Of a DNA stretch of 43,605 nt, positions 18,138 through 27,965 are shown piece by piece. Both the position numbers and the translations under genes were made by a program. The notes below the pieces were generated by a model. That model did not search any database. It had not been told where the DNA came from and saw only the letters and a program-made list of their open reading frames with translations. The stretch lies in contig JALWLU010000109.1 of the NCBI GenBank assembly GCA_026996325.1, positions 1 through 43,605 of the forward strand, read 5' to 3'. The stretch's first letter is position 1; each line of letters begins with the position of its first letter. Source of the stretch: Sulfurovum sp. Its GTDB lineage: Bacteria; Campylobacterota; Campylobacteria; Campylobacterales; Sulfurovaceae.

Positions 18138-19346
18138 TTAGAGCAGGTACTCTCTCTCCAGTCTCACCTGGTCCTCATAAGTCTCACGGCGTCTGATCAG
18201 ACGGTCCTTGCCGCCCTGAAGCGCCACTTCGGCAGGCTTGGGGCGGGTATTGTAGTTGCTTGCCATCGTAAAGCCGTAAGCGCCTGTGGAGTGTACCACC
18301 AGAATGTCGTTGTGCTGCAGCGGGGGCAGCGGTACGTTCTTGCCGAAGAAGTCGCCGCTCTCACACACAGGCCCCACGACATCGGCAGGCGTTGGCTCGC
18401 CTTCCACACCCGGTGCCTCTATGCGGTGATAGGCGTTGTAGAGACTTGGGCGAATCAGATCGTTCATCCCTCCGTCCACAATAACAAAACGCTTTCCGTC
18501 ATTGCTCTTCTCGTAAAGCACACGGGTGAAGAACGCCCCCGCATTGGCGACCATATAACGCCCCGGTTCACAGGCTATGGTCACATCAAGCCCCTTGACC
18601 GCTTTGGCGATCGCTTCGGTATATGCCGTCTCGGAAATGGTCGTCTCATCATCATAGACCACGCCGATACCCCCACCCACGTCGAAGAATTTGATATCGA
18701 TCTTGATCGCTTTGAGCGAACGCACCAGATCGGCAACGATCATCGCCGACTCTTTTATCGGATCGAGGTTGGTCAGCTGTGAACCGATATGGAAGTGGAT
18801 ACCCACCGGATTGAGGTGTTCGGACTTGTTGGCGTAGATGTACATACGCTTTGCCATATCGATCTCGACACCGAACTTGTTCTCGTGCAGCCCCGTAGAG
18901 ATGTAAGGGTGTGTCTGCGGGTCGATGTTGGGATTGACACGGATGGAGATGCGCGCCTCTTTACCAAGCTGCTTCGCGACCATCTCGACACGCTTCATCT
19001 CCGCTTCACTCTCGAGGTTGAGCATAAGAATGTCACGCTCGAGCGCCTCTTTGATCTCATCGTCACGCTTGCCTACGCCCGAAAAGATGATCTTGTACTT
19101 CTCCACTCCCGCATCGAGTGCCCGGCGTACTTCACCGATACTCACACAGTCCGCTCCTGCCCCAAGCTTTGCCAGGTGCTGAATGACCGAAAGGTTGGAG
19201 TTAGCTTTGACTGCATAGTTGATGAGCGATTTTTTGCCGGCAAACGCCTCTTTGAGCGTCTTGTAACGGTTCTCGATATAGTCGAAATCGTACATATACA
19301 GCGGTGTATCGTACTTTTCTACCAGTGCTTTGTAGTCTATGGACAT
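18138..19346 (-). CDS. lysA: Diaminopimelate decarboxylase
   Basis: Last step of lysine synthesis, PLP-dependent. 402 residues. The PLP lysine is in NYAVKANSN, the Gly-rich phosphate loop is FDVGGGIGV, and CESGDFFG is near the C-terminus. First gene of the lysA-pheA-hisC-ORF69-dxs run; 80 bp separate it from lptG. Confidence 0.96.
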   Translation of the reverse strand: MSIDYKALVEKYDTPLYMYDFDYIENRYKTLKEAFAGKKSLINYAVKANSNLSVIQHLAKLGAGADCVSIGEVRRALDAGVEKYKIIFSGVGKRDDEIKEALERDILMLNLESEAEMKRVEMVAKQLGKEARISIRVNPNIDPQTHPYISTGLHENKFGVEIDMAKRMYIYANKSEHLNPVGIHFHIGSQLTNLDPIKESAMIVADLVRSLKAIKIDIKFFDVGGGIGVVYDDETTISETAYTEAIAKAVKGLDVTIACEPGRYMVANAGAFFTRVLYEKSNDGKRFVIVDGGMNDLIRPSLYNAYHRIEAPGVEGEPTPADVVGPVCESGDFFGKNVPLPPLQHNDILVVHSTGAYGFTMASNYNTRPKPAEVALQGGKDRLIRRRETYEDQVRLEREYLL

Positions 19347-19426
19347 AGAGGATCCTCTCTGTGATTTGGAGTGATTTTATCCAAAAATCGCTAAGAGGGG
19401 AGTTAGGGAGTCTGCAGGGCCGCTGC

Positions 19427-20506
19427 TTAGGCGATCTTGCGCTCATCCGTTACAAAGACATAGAGCGCATAGAGCCATAGCAGCATAATGGGTACCACCG
19501 CTGCCGCTTCGGGCGAAATAACACCGTTGGCACCCATCTGATAAAGCCAGAAGAGCACGCCCCAGGTGATGAAAGTACCCCCGAGTGCCGCAGCGATCAC
19601 CAGTCCAAATCGCATCATGCGGGCATGGAACGGCAGCTTGAAAAAGAGAATGATCACCAGGGCAATCGCAAAGAGCGGCATTACCGTCTTCTCGTAGAGT
19701 GCCGCCCGGATCTTGTCGGAGTTGAGATGCTGCTTCTCAAGCAGTCTCCAAGTGTTGTATGCATCGACTATATTGAGTGCCTTGCCTTCATAGAGCGACT
19801 CGATGATCTTCGGTTTGTAACCATCAAGCGTCTTGATACTCTCTTTTTTTTCTATCTGGTAGCGCATCAGCCTTCCGTTTTCATAGATATGGCGCTTTAT
19901 CGTTGCCTGTTTTGCCTCCCACTCTTTACCATCAAAGAGAGCATAGGGAGCATGAAGGGTATAGAGCACCCGGTTGTCTTTTACCTTGAATATCGTGACA
20001 TTTTCAAGCTTTTTGTGTACAGGATCGAGCTTTTTCATATAGACGAATGTATCGTTGTATTTGAAAAAGAGATCGTTGACATTGTAGGCACCAAGCTGTC
20101 TCTCAAGCAGCATTGCTGCCTTATCCTTGGCGTAGGAGAAAGAGGTTGTATGGAGTCCGACAAAGACCGTATAGGTGAGGGTTGCAATGAGCAGGAAAGG
20201 AACGATCAAGCGCCGTTTACTGAAGCCGAATGCGTGCAGTATCGTCATCGTATTCTGTTTGACAAGCATCAGCTTGGTCATAATCAGCGCCAGTACGATC
20301 GCAAGCGGATAGAGCAAACCAAGCGCCTCCTGCCACATATAGTAGATGTAGAGGACTTTGTAGCTTCCCGAAACTTCCAGTTTCGGAATATGCTGAAAGT
20401 AGTCGATAGCTGCAAATGCGAATGAGAGACCAAAGAGAACGGCAAGAAGATTCTTGGTGTAGTGCCATGCCAGATAGCGAAAATAAAGAGGTGGCTGCAG
20501 TGTCAT
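19427..20506 (-). CDS. lptG: LptF/LptG-family LPS export permease
   Basis: 359-residue inner-membrane protein of the YjgP/YjgQ family, which with LptB forms the ABC transporter that extracts LPS. Hydrophobic segments lie at about residues 15-33, 50-70, 97-118 and three more in the last 90 residues, with a large periplasmic domain between, as in the family. The start overlaps the pth stop by 4 bp. lptE elsewhere in the window serves the same pathway. Confidence 0.85.
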   Translation of the reverse strand: MTLQPPLYFRYLAWHYTKNLLAVLFGLSFAFAAIDYFQHIPKLEVSGSYKVLYIYYMWQEALGLLYPLAIVLALIMTKLMLVKQNTMTILHAFGFSKRRLIVPFLLIATLTYTVFVGLHTTSFSYAKDKAAMLLERQLGAYNVNDLFFKYNDTFVYMKKLDPVHKKLENVTIFKVKDNRVLYTLHAPYALFDGKEWEAKQATIKRHIYENGRLMRYQIEKKESIKTLDGYKPKIIESLYEGKALNIVDAYNTWRLLEKQHLNSDKIRAALYEKTVMPLFAIALVIILFFKLPFHARMMRFGLVIAAALGGTFITWGVLFWLYQMGANGVISPEAAAVVPIMLLWLYALYVFVTDERKIA

Positions 20507-21075
20507 GGACAGAGCGCCTCGATGGATTTAAGTGAATAGTGTGACTTCACCTCATTGAGCTCATGCTTTTGCAGCGCCAGACACGCCTCTTTGACATGAG
20601 AAATGAGCTTTGGCAAGCACGCCATCTCCATTTCGCTGAAGTCATGCAGTACATAGTCTGCCACCTGCGATTTGCGTTCTGGCTTGCCCACCCCGACACG
20701 TACGCGCAGATACTCCCTGCCTACCATCGCATCGATGGACTTCAAGCCGTTATGGCCGCCATGCCCGCCCCCTCTTTTGAAACGCAGCGCCCCAAAGGGA
20801 AGGTCGATGTCGTCATGGATTACAATAGTCTCTTCAAGCTCGATTTTGAAAAACTGCTTGACAGGAAGCACGCTTTTACCGGATAAGTTCATATAGGTTG
20901 CAGGTTTGAGAAAAAGGGTGGATGCGGTACGGTAGAGTTCACCGTGGAATGTACTTTTGGAGATATTACGGGCAGCAAAGTGCTCGACAAGTGCGTCGAT
21001 AACTTTGAAGCCGATATTGTGTCGTGTGTTTTCGTATTGCGATCCCGGATTACCCAGACCGACAAAAAGTGTCAC
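20503..21075 (-). CDS. pth: Peptidyl-tRNA hydrolase
   Basis: Recycles peptidyl-tRNA dropped from ribosomes. 190 residues. The N-terminus GLGNPGSQYENTRHNIGF contains the catalytic Asn and His, and VIHDDIDLPFG contains the Asp. It follows rplY by 13 bp, a widely conserved pair. Confidence 0.96.
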   Translation of the reverse strand: MTLFVGLGNPGSQYENTRHNIGFKVIDALVEHFAARNISKSTFHGELYRTASTLFLKPATYMNLSGKSVLPVKQFFKIELEETIVIHDDIDLPFGALRFKRGGGHGGHNGLKSIDAMVGREYLRVRVGVGKPERKSQVADYVLHDFSEMEMACLPKLISHVKEACLALQKHELNEVKSHYSLKSIEALCP

Positions 21076-21088
21076 GACAGCACTTTCG

Positions 21089-21625
21089 TTACTTGGACTT
21101 GATCACACCACAAACAGCGACATCAGGTCTGTCCATCATTTTGCACCCTTCAGGTACTTCGATATCTCTGATGAGGATAGAGTCGTCTCTGTTGAGTGGC
21201 TCGACATTGAGGTCGAACTTCGCTGGCATATTCTCGATCGCGCCTCTGACCTTCACTCTTCTTTTGGACATGACAAGAACACCTTTGTTCTTGAGACCAA
21301 CCGGTGTACCGTGTGTTACAACCGGTACGAGGTAGTCTGTTACCTGTCCCGGAACGGCAATTCTGAGGTCTACGTGTACCACTTCACCGTGAACCGGGTG
21401 CAGTTGGTACTCCTGAATGACAACGTTAAGTTCCTTGTCTCCTACCTTTACGGGGAACGCAAGGTTCTCTTTGGCTCTTACTGCTCTTACAAACTCACCG
21501 CGCTTAAACGCAGCCTGAATGTTCTCTACACCCTTGGCGTAAAGGTTTGCAGTTAGATAACCATCTCTTCTAAGCTTCTTTGCAGTAGTCTTTCCGATAC
21601 TCTCTCTAACGATACCTTCTAACAT
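21089..21625 (-). CDS. rplY: 50S ribosomal protein L25 / general stress protein Ctc
   Basis: 178-residue 5S rRNA-binding protein with the extra C-terminal CTC domain. It starts MLEGIVRESIGKTTAKKLRRDG from the ATG at 21625, which has AAGGA 8 nt upstream. HPVHGEVVHVDL is a family signature. Confidence 0.94.
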   Translation of the reverse strand: MLEGIVRESIGKTTAKKLRRDGYLTANLYAKGVENIQAAFKRGEFVRAVRAKENLAFPVKVGDKELNVVIQEYQLHPVHGEVVHVDLRIAVPGQVTDYLVPVVTHGTPVGLKNKGVLVMSKRRVKVRGAIENMPAKFDLNVEPLNRDDSILIRDIEVPEGCKMMDRPDVAVCGVIKSK

Positions 21626-21655
21626 CTGTATGTCCTTCATTTAAAATAGAAGCGG

Positions 21656-21661
21656 ATTATA
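21656..21661 (-). promoter_or_regulatory. Candidate -10 box for rplY-pth-lptG
   Basis: TATAAT on the minus strand in a T-rich context (TTGTTTCGATATAAT), 31 bp before the rplY start. No clear -35 box. Inference. Confidence 0.5.
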
Positions 21662-21696
21662 TCGAAACAATTTTAAGAGGAGTTGAAAAGGTCGGT

Positions 21697-21722
21697 ACAA
21701 ACCTGAAGCTATTCAGGCTTGT
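21697..21722 (-). terminator. Hairpin directly after the pilT stop
   Basis: On the minus strand, arms ACAAGCCTGAA and TTCAGGTTTGT pair over 11 positions (one G-U) around TAGC, immediately after the pilT stop codon. There is no adjacent T tract, so it may be a processing or stability hairpin rather than a strong terminator. Confidence 0.45.
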
Positions 21723-22862
21723 TTACTCTTCCTCATCTTTAAATCCAAAGACATCCATCTCTTTGTTCATCGCATTCTCATCGACAATGGCACCTTTTCC
21801 GACACCTTGCATCTTCAGCTTCATATCGGCCGGGTTGGTAGCGTATTCAAGTGCTGTCTTACCGTCGATCTCCCCTTTCCTGAGCAGGTCGAGCAGTGCC
21901 TGATCGAAGGTCTGCGTACCGTAGATCTCCTTTCCCTCAAAGAGTGCATCGGGGATCTCACTGTCACGGTTTTCGGCAATCAGCTGTTCGATACGCGCCG
22001 TCTTTTTCAAAATCTCTATCGCCGCAACACGGCCGCCTTTTACTGTCGGAATAAGACGCAGGGAGAGTACTCCCTCAAGCACAGAGGCCAGAGACATCCT
22101 GATACGGTTCTGCTCGTCGTTGGGGAACATCCCCACAATACGGTCGATCGTCTCCTTTGCATCGAGTGTGTGCAGCGTCGAGAATACCAGGTGACCGGTG
22201 TTGGCTGCGTGCATCGCAATGTCGATCGTCTCAAGGTCCCGCATCTCCCCAACCAGAATGATGTCGGGATCTTCACGCAGGGCCGCACGCAGCGCATCAG
22301 AGAATGAATGGGCATCCTGCCCGATACTTCGCTGGTTGATCAGGCAACCCCTGTCCTTGTGCACAAATTCGATAGGATCTTCAACAGTAATGATGTGCTT
22401 CTTCTGCTCACGGTTGATCTTGTCCAGGATCGCGGCAAGCGTCGTCGACTTACCCGAACCGGTCACACCAGTGACCAGTACCAGTCCACGCTGTATATTG
22501 GCAAACTCGTTCACGACCGGTGGAAGCTTTAGCTGCTCGATACTGAGGATCTCAACGGGAATGATACGAAAGACGGCACTGAGCCCATCCATTTGGTAGA
22601 AGAAGTTCACCCTGAACCGGTGTTCTGTCCCAATAGCGTAGGAGAAGTCAAGGTTCCGCTCCTTTTTAAGCTTATCGAACTGGTCCGCTGTGGTGATCTC
22701 TCTGGCAAGTTCCTCCATCTGTGCTGCGCTCAGAACATCCTTTCCAAGCAGTTTCAGTACGCCGTGTATCCGTACACGTACGTTCGAACCAGATTTAAGA
22801 TGGAGGTCACTTCCGCTGTTGCTGATCATTGTACGCAGATATAGTTTGAGTTTCTCTTCCAT
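21723..22862 (-). CDS. pilT: Type IV pilus retraction ATPase PilT-like
   Basis: Hexameric secretion-type ATPase that drives pilus retraction. 379 residues. Walker A is GVTGSGKSTT; the Asp box follows in ITVEDPIEFVH, Walker B in DPDIILVGEMRD and the His box in HLVFSTLHT. AIRNL is replaced by ALFEGKEIYGTQTFDQALLDL. It stands apart from other pilus genes here, 19 bp after tal. Confidence 0.92.
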   Translation of the reverse strand: MEEKLKLYLRTMISNSGSDLHLKSGSNVRVRIHGVLKLLGKDVLSAAQMEELAREITTADQFDKLKKERNLDFSYAIGTEHRFRVNFFYQMDGLSAVFRIIPVEILSIEQLKLPPVVNEFANIQRGLVLVTGVTGSGKSTTLAAILDKINREQKKHIITVEDPIEFVHKDRGCLINQRSIGQDAHSFSDALRAALREDPDIILVGEMRDLETIDIAMHAANTGHLVFSTLHTLDAKETIDRIVGMFPNDEQNRIRMSLASVLEGVLSLRLIPTVKGGRVAAIEILKKTARIEQLIAENRDSEIPDALFEGKEIYGTQTFDQALLDLLRKGEIDGKTALEYATNPADMKLKMQGVGKGAIVDENAMNKEMDVFGFKDEEE

Positions 22863-22881
22863 TCCCGCTCCTTACATCCTT

Positions 22882-23865
22882 TTACTTCAGACTCTCGAGC
22901 ATTTGGCCAAAGGCCTTTTCAAACGCTTCAAGTCCCTCTTTAAGAAGTGTATCATAAACTTCATCCATTGCAAAGCCGCTGTCGGCAAGTCTAGTGAAGT
23001 AGCCGTTGACAACAGCATCATCCATCGGCAGCTGCGGCGGTGTCGGTTTGACCGCCAGCCACGACTCGATGGTCGCAAGCGGTGCAGTATTGACCGAATG
23101 GGGTGCCAGAAGCTGACGCATATAGTAGTAGGAAGGCAGATCATCTCCCTTCACACCGGTACTTGCAAAGAGCGTGCGGATACGCGCGTTGCCGTTTCTC
23201 TCGATAAGGTTGTAGATCTTTGCCGCATTGTAAATACCCGTCAACCCCGTATCGATACCGCTTTGTGCCAGCTCATCGTCAAGCATACGGTCAAACCGGC
23301 TGACGAATACGGAGATGACACCATCTACCTTCGCTTCGGTCTGCTCCATTCCTCTCTCCATCGCTTTGACACAGCGCTGCGCCTGTGTCGGGGAGAAGAT
23401 GAGTGTCGCATTGACAGAGATACCCCCGGCCAGCAGTGCCGTCATCGCGTTATACCCGGCATTTGTTGCAGGCACCTTGATCATCACGTTGGGCTCACCG
23501 ATCGCTTCAAAAAGGCGTTTACCCTCCGCAATGGTACCCTCGGTATCGTTGGAGAGGAAAGGGTCCACTTCAATGGAGATGTAACCGTCGTTATCTTCAT
23601 CATAAAGTGGTCTAAGCGCCTGTGCAGCGGTTCTGATATCTTCGATCGCCAGTGCTTCATACTTCTCTTTGGGGCTCTTGCCCTCCAGCGCTGCAAGCTG
23701 CGCTTTGTATGCCGGTGAGGTGGTGATCGCCGAAGCGAAGATTGCAGGGTTGCTTGTCGCGCCGTTGATGATACCCTTCTCTATCAGTTTGCCAAATTCG
23801 TTCTTGAGGTAATCACGCTCCACAAAATCCAGCCAGAGTGAAAACCCTATCTCTCTATCTACCAT
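22882..23865 (-). CDS. tal: Transaldolase
   Basis: Pentose phosphate pathway enzyme. 327 residues. The ATG at 23865 overlaps the aat stop (TGATG) and has AAGGAAG 5 nt upstream. INGATSNPAIF and the Schiff-base lysine in VMIKVPATNAG are visible. Translational coupling to aat is likely. Confidence 0.94.
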   Translation of the reverse strand: MVDREIGFSLWLDFVERDYLKNEFGKLIEKGIINGATSNPAIFASAITTSPAYKAQLAALEGKSPKEKYEALAIEDIRTAAQALRPLYDEDNDGYISIEVDPFLSNDTEGTIAEGKRLFEAIGEPNVMIKVPATNAGYNAMTALLAGGISVNATLIFSPTQAQRCVKAMERGMEQTEAKVDGVISVFVSRFDRMLDDELAQSGIDTGLTGIYNAAKIYNLIERNGNARIRTLFASTGVKGDDLPSYYYMRQLLAPHSVNTAPLATIESWLAVKPTPPQLPMDDAVVNGYFTRLADSGFAMDEVYDTLLKEGLEAFEKAFGQMLESLK

Positions 23866-24599
23866 CAATCTTCCTTGTATGTCCATTCAAAATTCTGCCA
23901 GCTCCCAAGATCACTGGGCTTCTGAAGCGTCGCTTCAAGCTCGTTCAAAAAGCGCTCTCTTGGCACTGTCTGCGCACCCAGACCCACCATGTGGTCAGTA
24001 CGCATCTGGCAGTCGATAAAATCATAGCCTCTTTGTCCTAAAACATCACTAAGCGCTTTGAAAGCCACCTTCGACGCGTTCGAGACCAGGGAGAACATCG
24101 ACTCACCAAAAAAGGCTTTCCCCATCGCAAGTCCGTACAGGCCGCCAACAAGTTCTCCCTCCTTGTAGACCTCCACACTGTGCGCAAACCCCTCCTCATG
24201 CAGCCTGATATATGCCTCCTGCATCTCGGGCAGAATCCACGACCCGCGTTGTCCCTCCCTAGGTACCGTCGCACAGTGGCGTATGACATCGGCAAAACGT
24301 GTATCGAACCTTACCTCGAACCCTGCGTTGCGAAGTACCCTGCGAAACGATTTGCGTACGATGAAATCACCGGGGTAGAGCAGCAGCCGCGGGTCGGGCG
24401 ACCACCACAGAATCGGGTCACCTTCGGCATACCAGGGGAAGATACCGTTTCGGTATGCGGTCAACAGCCGGTTGGTTGAGAGGTCTCCGCCATACGCCAA
24501 CAGCCCCTCATCGGATGCGAAGCGTGGGTTCGGGAAGTTGTAGGAGTAGTCGCTCAGGGGCGCAATGAGGTAGTGGTCTTCGTCGAACATGGAACCCAT
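23865..24599 (-). CDS. aat: Leucyl/phenylalanyl-tRNA--protein transferase
   Basis: Adds Leu or Phe to N-terminal Lys or Arg, making substrates for ClpS-ClpA. 244 residues. FPNPRFASDEGLLAYGGDLS, GIFPWYAEGDPILWWSPDPR and DCQMRTDHMVGLGA are family signatures. It follows clpS-clpA on the same strand, so all three parts of the bacterial N-degron pathway are together. Odd: its SD (AAAAGGAG) and start codon lie in a 13-bp hairpin (24597-24627) at the end of a composite repeat. Confidence 0.95.
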   Translation of the reverse strand: MGSMFDEDHYLIAPLSDYSYNFPNPRFASDEGLLAYGGDLSTNRLLTAYRNGIFPWYAEGDPILWWSPDPRLLLYPGDFIVRKSFRRVLRNAGFEVRFDTRFADVIRHCATVPREGQRGSWILPEMQEAYIRLHEEGFAHSVEVYKEGELVGGLYGLAMGKAFFGESMFSLVSNASKVAFKALSDVLGQRGYDFIDCQMRTDHMVGLGAQTVPRERFLNELEATLQKPSDLGSWQNFEWTYKED

Positions 24600-24690
24600 T
24601 TACAAACTCCTTTTGAGTTTGTAAATGAGGAATGAGGAATGAGGAATGAGGAGTTTTGGTATGCATTGCTGCGCAATGCTTGTATTATTA
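24597..24690 (-). repeat. Composite unit between clpA and aat, ending in a start-codon hairpin
   Basis: Read on the minus strand: TAATAATACAAGC, a hairpin with arms GCATTGC and GCAATGC (24663-24679), GCATACC, AAAACT, four heptamers CCTCATT (24624-24651), then a hairpin with arms CATTTACAAACTC and GAGTTTGTAAATG (13-bp stem, loop AAAAG, 24597-24627). The last three bases of this hairpin are the aat start codon, and the SD spans its loop and 3' arm. Confidence 0.85.
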
Positions 24691-24697
24691 ATCTTCA

Positions 24698-26887
24698 CTA
24701 TTTTTTTCCAAAATCGAACGTAAGTTTGCCCTCTTCAAATCCTACTTTGACTTTCCCGCCTTTTTTGAGGCTACCGAAGAGTATCTCGTCTGTGAGGGCC
24801 TCTTTGATCTTCTCATCGATCACGCGGGCGATGTGGCGTGCGCCGTAACGTTCGTCGTAGCCCTCCTGGGCAAGGTAGCGTTTGGCTTTTTTGTTCAGCT
24901 TGACGATGATCTCTTTGGTTTTGAGCAGGAGATTCAGCTTTTCGATCTCGCGGTCAACAATCTCCATCAGTGCATCGATGCCAAGCGGGTTGAACTCCAC
25001 GACGGCATTGAGACGGTTTCTGAACTCCGGTGCAAAGAAGGCATTGATCGCCTTGTCTGTCTTCATCGAGGTATCTTTGTTGAAGCCCATCACGTTGGGC
25101 TCTTTGGTGCCCAGGTTGGATGTCATGATGAGAACAACATTTTTGAAGTCACTTACCACACCGTTGTTGTCCGTCAGTTGCGCACCATCCATGATCTGCA
25201 GCAGAATGTTCATAATGTCCGGATGCGCTTTTTCTATCTCATCGAGCAGCAGTACCGTATGCGGATGCTTCTTGATCATCTCCGTCAGCAGTCCGCCCTG
25301 TTCGTAGCCGACATATCCCGGAGGGGCACCCACCAGACGACTTACGGTATGCGCCTCCATGTACTCACTCATATCGATGCGTTCGAAATGTACATGCATG
25401 GTTTGGGCAAGCTGTGTCGCCAATGCCGTTTTCCCTACCCCGGTAGGTCCTACAAAAAGGAAGGAACCGATGGGCCTGTTCTCACCGTTGAGTCCGGCAT
25501 AGGAGCGTTTGATCGCCGTTGCCAGTACGCCGATGGCTTCATCCTGCCCGATGATGTGACGCTTGAGATCCTTTTCAAGATTTTTAAGCTTCTTCGTATC
25601 GTCCGTACCCACCACCGTAGAGGGCAGCTTCATCATCTTGGCAACACTCTCTTCGATATCTTTTGGCTCGACCGTGACATTCTCTCTGCCGCGCAACATG
25701 AAGTGTGCGCCTACCTCATCGACAATGTCCATCGCCTTGTCCGGCAGGAAACGGTCGTGCAGGTACTTCACTGAAAGATCGATCGCGCTCTGGAGCGCTT
25801 CGTCGGTGAACTTGATCTTGTGGAAGTTCTCGTACTTGTGCTGTACCCCTTTGAGGATGGTAAAGGTATCCTCGATGCTCGGCTCCTCGACATCTATCTT
25901 GGCAAAACGGCGGCTGAGCGCCTTGTCCTTGTCGAAGAAGTTTCGAAACTCCTGATAGGTCGTCGCACCGATACACTTGATCTCCCCGCGCGCAAGTGCA
26001 GGTTTGAGCAGGTTGCTTGCATCCATGCTCCCGCCGCTTGTCGCACCCGCACCCACCATTGTGTGGATCTCGTCGATGAAGAGAATCGCATCCTTCTCCT
26101 GCTTGAGCTCCTTGAGGATCCCCTTGAGACGCTTTTCAAAATCACCACGATACTTCGTTCCGGCAATCAACGCACCCATGTCAAGGGCGAAGACCTTCGC
26201 ATTTTTGAGAATATCGGGTACGTCCCCTTCGCTGATCTTCAGTGCCAGCCCTTCGGCAATAGCGGTTTTTCCCACGCCCGGTTCACCCACCAGCAGCGGG
26301 TTGTTCTTCTTGCGGCGGCAGAGTGTCTGCATCACACGGTCGATCTCGTCGGCACGTCCTATGACAGGGTCGATCTTTCCCGTTTTGGCAAGCGATACCA
26401 GCTCCATCGTGAACTGCTCAAGCAGCGTCTCCTCTTTCTCGCTCTTTTGCACAGGTGACACTGTCTCCGTCTGCGCATGGGAGATCACTTCAAGAATGTC
26501 CACCCGCGCGATCCCCTCTTTTTTCATCAGATAGACGGCATAGGAGTGCTCCTGCATAAAAATGGCTGCCAGCATATCGCCCACCTTCGCTTCGCTGCGT
26601 CCGGCGGAGTGGATGTGCGTCATCATGTCGTTGATCGCACGCGAAAGTGCAACGGTCTCAAAGGGCTCGACCGCCTCTTTGAGCGTAGGAATCGTTTTGT
26701 GGATGTGGGAGACGATCCCCTCTTCAAGGCGTTTTGTATCTGCACCGAGCGTCTCGAAGATCTCCTCTCCCTTTTGGGAGCGGACAATGGCCAAAAAGAC
26801 ATGCTCTACAGTCAGATACTCATGGCGGTTCTCCTTGGCGTAGGTGACCGCATCCTTAAATACATCGTTTAGTGCTACACTGATCAT
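24698..26887 (-). CDS. clpA: ATP-dependent Clp protease ATP-binding subunit ClpA
   Basis: AAA+ unfoldase that feeds ClpP and, with ClpS, degrades N-degron substrates. 729 residues, typical. Two P-loops are visible: [15 protein letters not shown] (module 1) and [16 protein letters not shown] (module 2), with Walker B motifs [14 protein letters not shown] and [12 protein letters not shown]. The N-terminal Clp_N repeat begins [17 protein letters not shown]. The start overlaps the clpS stop by 1 bp (TAATG). Confidence 0.97.
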   Translation of the reverse strand: MISVALNDVFKDAVTYAKENRHEYLTVEHVFLAIVRSQKGEEIFETLGADTKRLEEGIVSHIHKTIPTLKEAVEPFETVALSRAINDMMTHIHSAGRSEAKVGDMLAAIFMQEHSYAVYLMKKEGIARVDILEVISHAQTETVSPVQKSEKEETLLEQFTMELVSLAKTGKIDPVIGRADEIDRVMQTLCRRKKNNPLLVGEPGVGKTAIAEGLALKISEGDVPDILKNAKVFALDMGALIAGTKYRGDFEKRLKGILKELKQEKDAILFIDEIHTMVGAGATSGGSMDASNLLKPALARGEIKCIGATTYQEFRNFFDKDKALSRRFAKIDVEEPSIEDTFTILKGVQHKYENFHKIKFTDEALQSAIDLSVKYLHDRFLPDKAMDIVDEVGAHFMLRGRENVTVEPKDIEESVAKMMKLPSTVVGTDDTKKLKNLEKDLKRHIIGQDEAIGVLATAIKRSYAGLNGENRPIGSFLFVGPTGVGKTALATQLAQTMHVHFERIDMSEYMEAHTVSRLVGAPPGYVGYEQGGLLTEMIKKHPHTVLLLDEIEKAHPDIMNILLQIMDGAQLTDNNGVVSDFKNVVLIMTSNLGTKEPNVMGFNKDTSMKTDKAINAFFAPEFRNRLNAVVEFNPLGIDALMEIVDREIEKLNLLLKTKEIIVKLNKKAKRYLAQEGYDERYGARHIARVIDEKIKEALTDEILFGSLKKGGKVKVGFEEGKLTFDFGKK

Positions 26888-27186
26888 TATGCATCCTCTT
26901 CCATTGTGGCAAGCAGGGGAAACTCACTCTTTTTTGCAAGCTGTCGCACCTGCTCCACTTTCATCTGGGCGATCTCATAGGTGTAAACCCCGCAGACAGC
27001 CTTGCCCTTTTCGTGAATGAGCAGCATGATCTGCTCAGCCTGCTGATGGGTCTTGTGAAAGATATCCATCAGCACCTCCACTACAAAATCCATACTCGTA
27101 TAGTCGTCGTTGTGCAGCAGCACTTTGAACATCTGCGGCTCCTGAAGTTCTATCTCCAGGTCCAGTTCCTCTTCATACTTTGGCAT
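26887..27186 (-). CDS. clpS: ClpS adaptor
   Basis: Binds N-terminal Leu, Phe, Trp or Tyr and delivers proteins to ClpA. 99 residues. MFKVLLHNDDYTSMDFVVEVL contains the peptide-binding Asn-Asp-Asp, and VHEKGKAVCGVYTYEIAQMK has the conserved second motif. It is coupled to clpA. Confidence 0.96.
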   Translation of the reverse strand: MPKYEEELDLEIELQEPQMFKVLLHNDDYTSMDFVVEVLMDIFHKTHQQAEQIMLLIHEKGKAVCGVYTYEIAQMKVEQVRQLAKKSEFPLLATMEEDA

Positions 27187-27266
27187 TTATGTTAAAATTC
27201 CTCTTGTAAAAATAGTTTGTTTCTTTGAAATCGTCTATATTATACAAAAAATCAGGAGAAATGCAA

Positions 27267-27902
27267 GTGCGATCACTTTTCATCACCGCCACGGGCACCA
27301 ATGTCGGAAAAACCTACACAACACTTCAGCTTGTAGACGCCATCGCCGGGCGCGGCCTGCGTCCGGGGGTCTACAAACCCATCGAAACGGGAGTAACAGA
27401 CGAAGCTCCCGATGCTACGGCACTGCTGCAGGCGTGTCAACGTGTCAACCCCGCCTTTGAAACATTAACAACGGATGATGTCACCGCCTACACCTTCGAA
27501 CTCCCCGCAGCCCCCTACTGTGCCGATACGAAGCAGCAGATCGACCTGCAGTATCTTGTTGACAAACACGACATGCTCTTAAAGAAATGTGACATTCTCC
27601 TTGTCGAAGGGGCCGGCGGGCTGATGGTACCCATCACCGAAACCTACATGATGGTTCACCTCATCAAAGAGATCGAAGCCAAAGCGCTGCTGGTAACCCC
27701 AAGCCGTCTTGGGTGCATCAACGACACACTCCTCTCCATGATGGCACTACGCAACTTCGCTATCAGCTTTGAATGGTGTGTCAACCTCCATGAAGAAAAA
27801 GAGATGTACAAACAGGTTACGCAGCCCTACTACGATGCAGTATTCCCAGGATGGTGGAGTGTGCAGGAGGGCCTGGAGGAGTTTGTCGATACACTGGTAT
27901 AG
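27267..27902 (+). CDS. bioD: Dethiobiotin synthase BioD
   Basis: ATP-dependent ring closure in biotin synthesis. 211 residues from the GTG at 27267, chosen because AGGAG is 8 nt upstream; the ATG at 27261 is only 2 nt from it. P-loop TGTNVGKTYTT at the N-terminus, YKPIETG and VEGAGGLMVPI are family motifs. It diverges from clpS and has no other bio genes nearby. Confidence 0.92.
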   Translation: MRSLFITATGTNVGKTYTTLQLVDAIAGRGLRPGVYKPIETGVTDEAPDATALLQACQRVNPAFETLTTDDVTAYTFELPAAPYCADTKQQIDLQYLVDKHDMLLKKCDILLVEGAGGLMVPITETYMMVHLIKEIEAKALLVTPSRLGCINDTLLSMMALRNFAISFEWCVNLHEEKEMYKQVTQPYYDAVFPGWWSVQEGLEEFVDTLV

Positions 27903-27928
27903 ACACGCCGCTTTTACCACTACTTCGC

Positions 27929-27934
27929 TATAAT
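27929..27934 (+). promoter_or_regulatory. Candidate -10 box for pyrB
   Basis: TATAAT preceded by TTCGC, 31 bp before the pyrB ATG, in the short bioD-pyrB spacer. No clear -35 box. Confidence 0.45.
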
Positions 27935-27965
27935 CTCACAGATTATCTCCAGGGAAGGATGCCGC

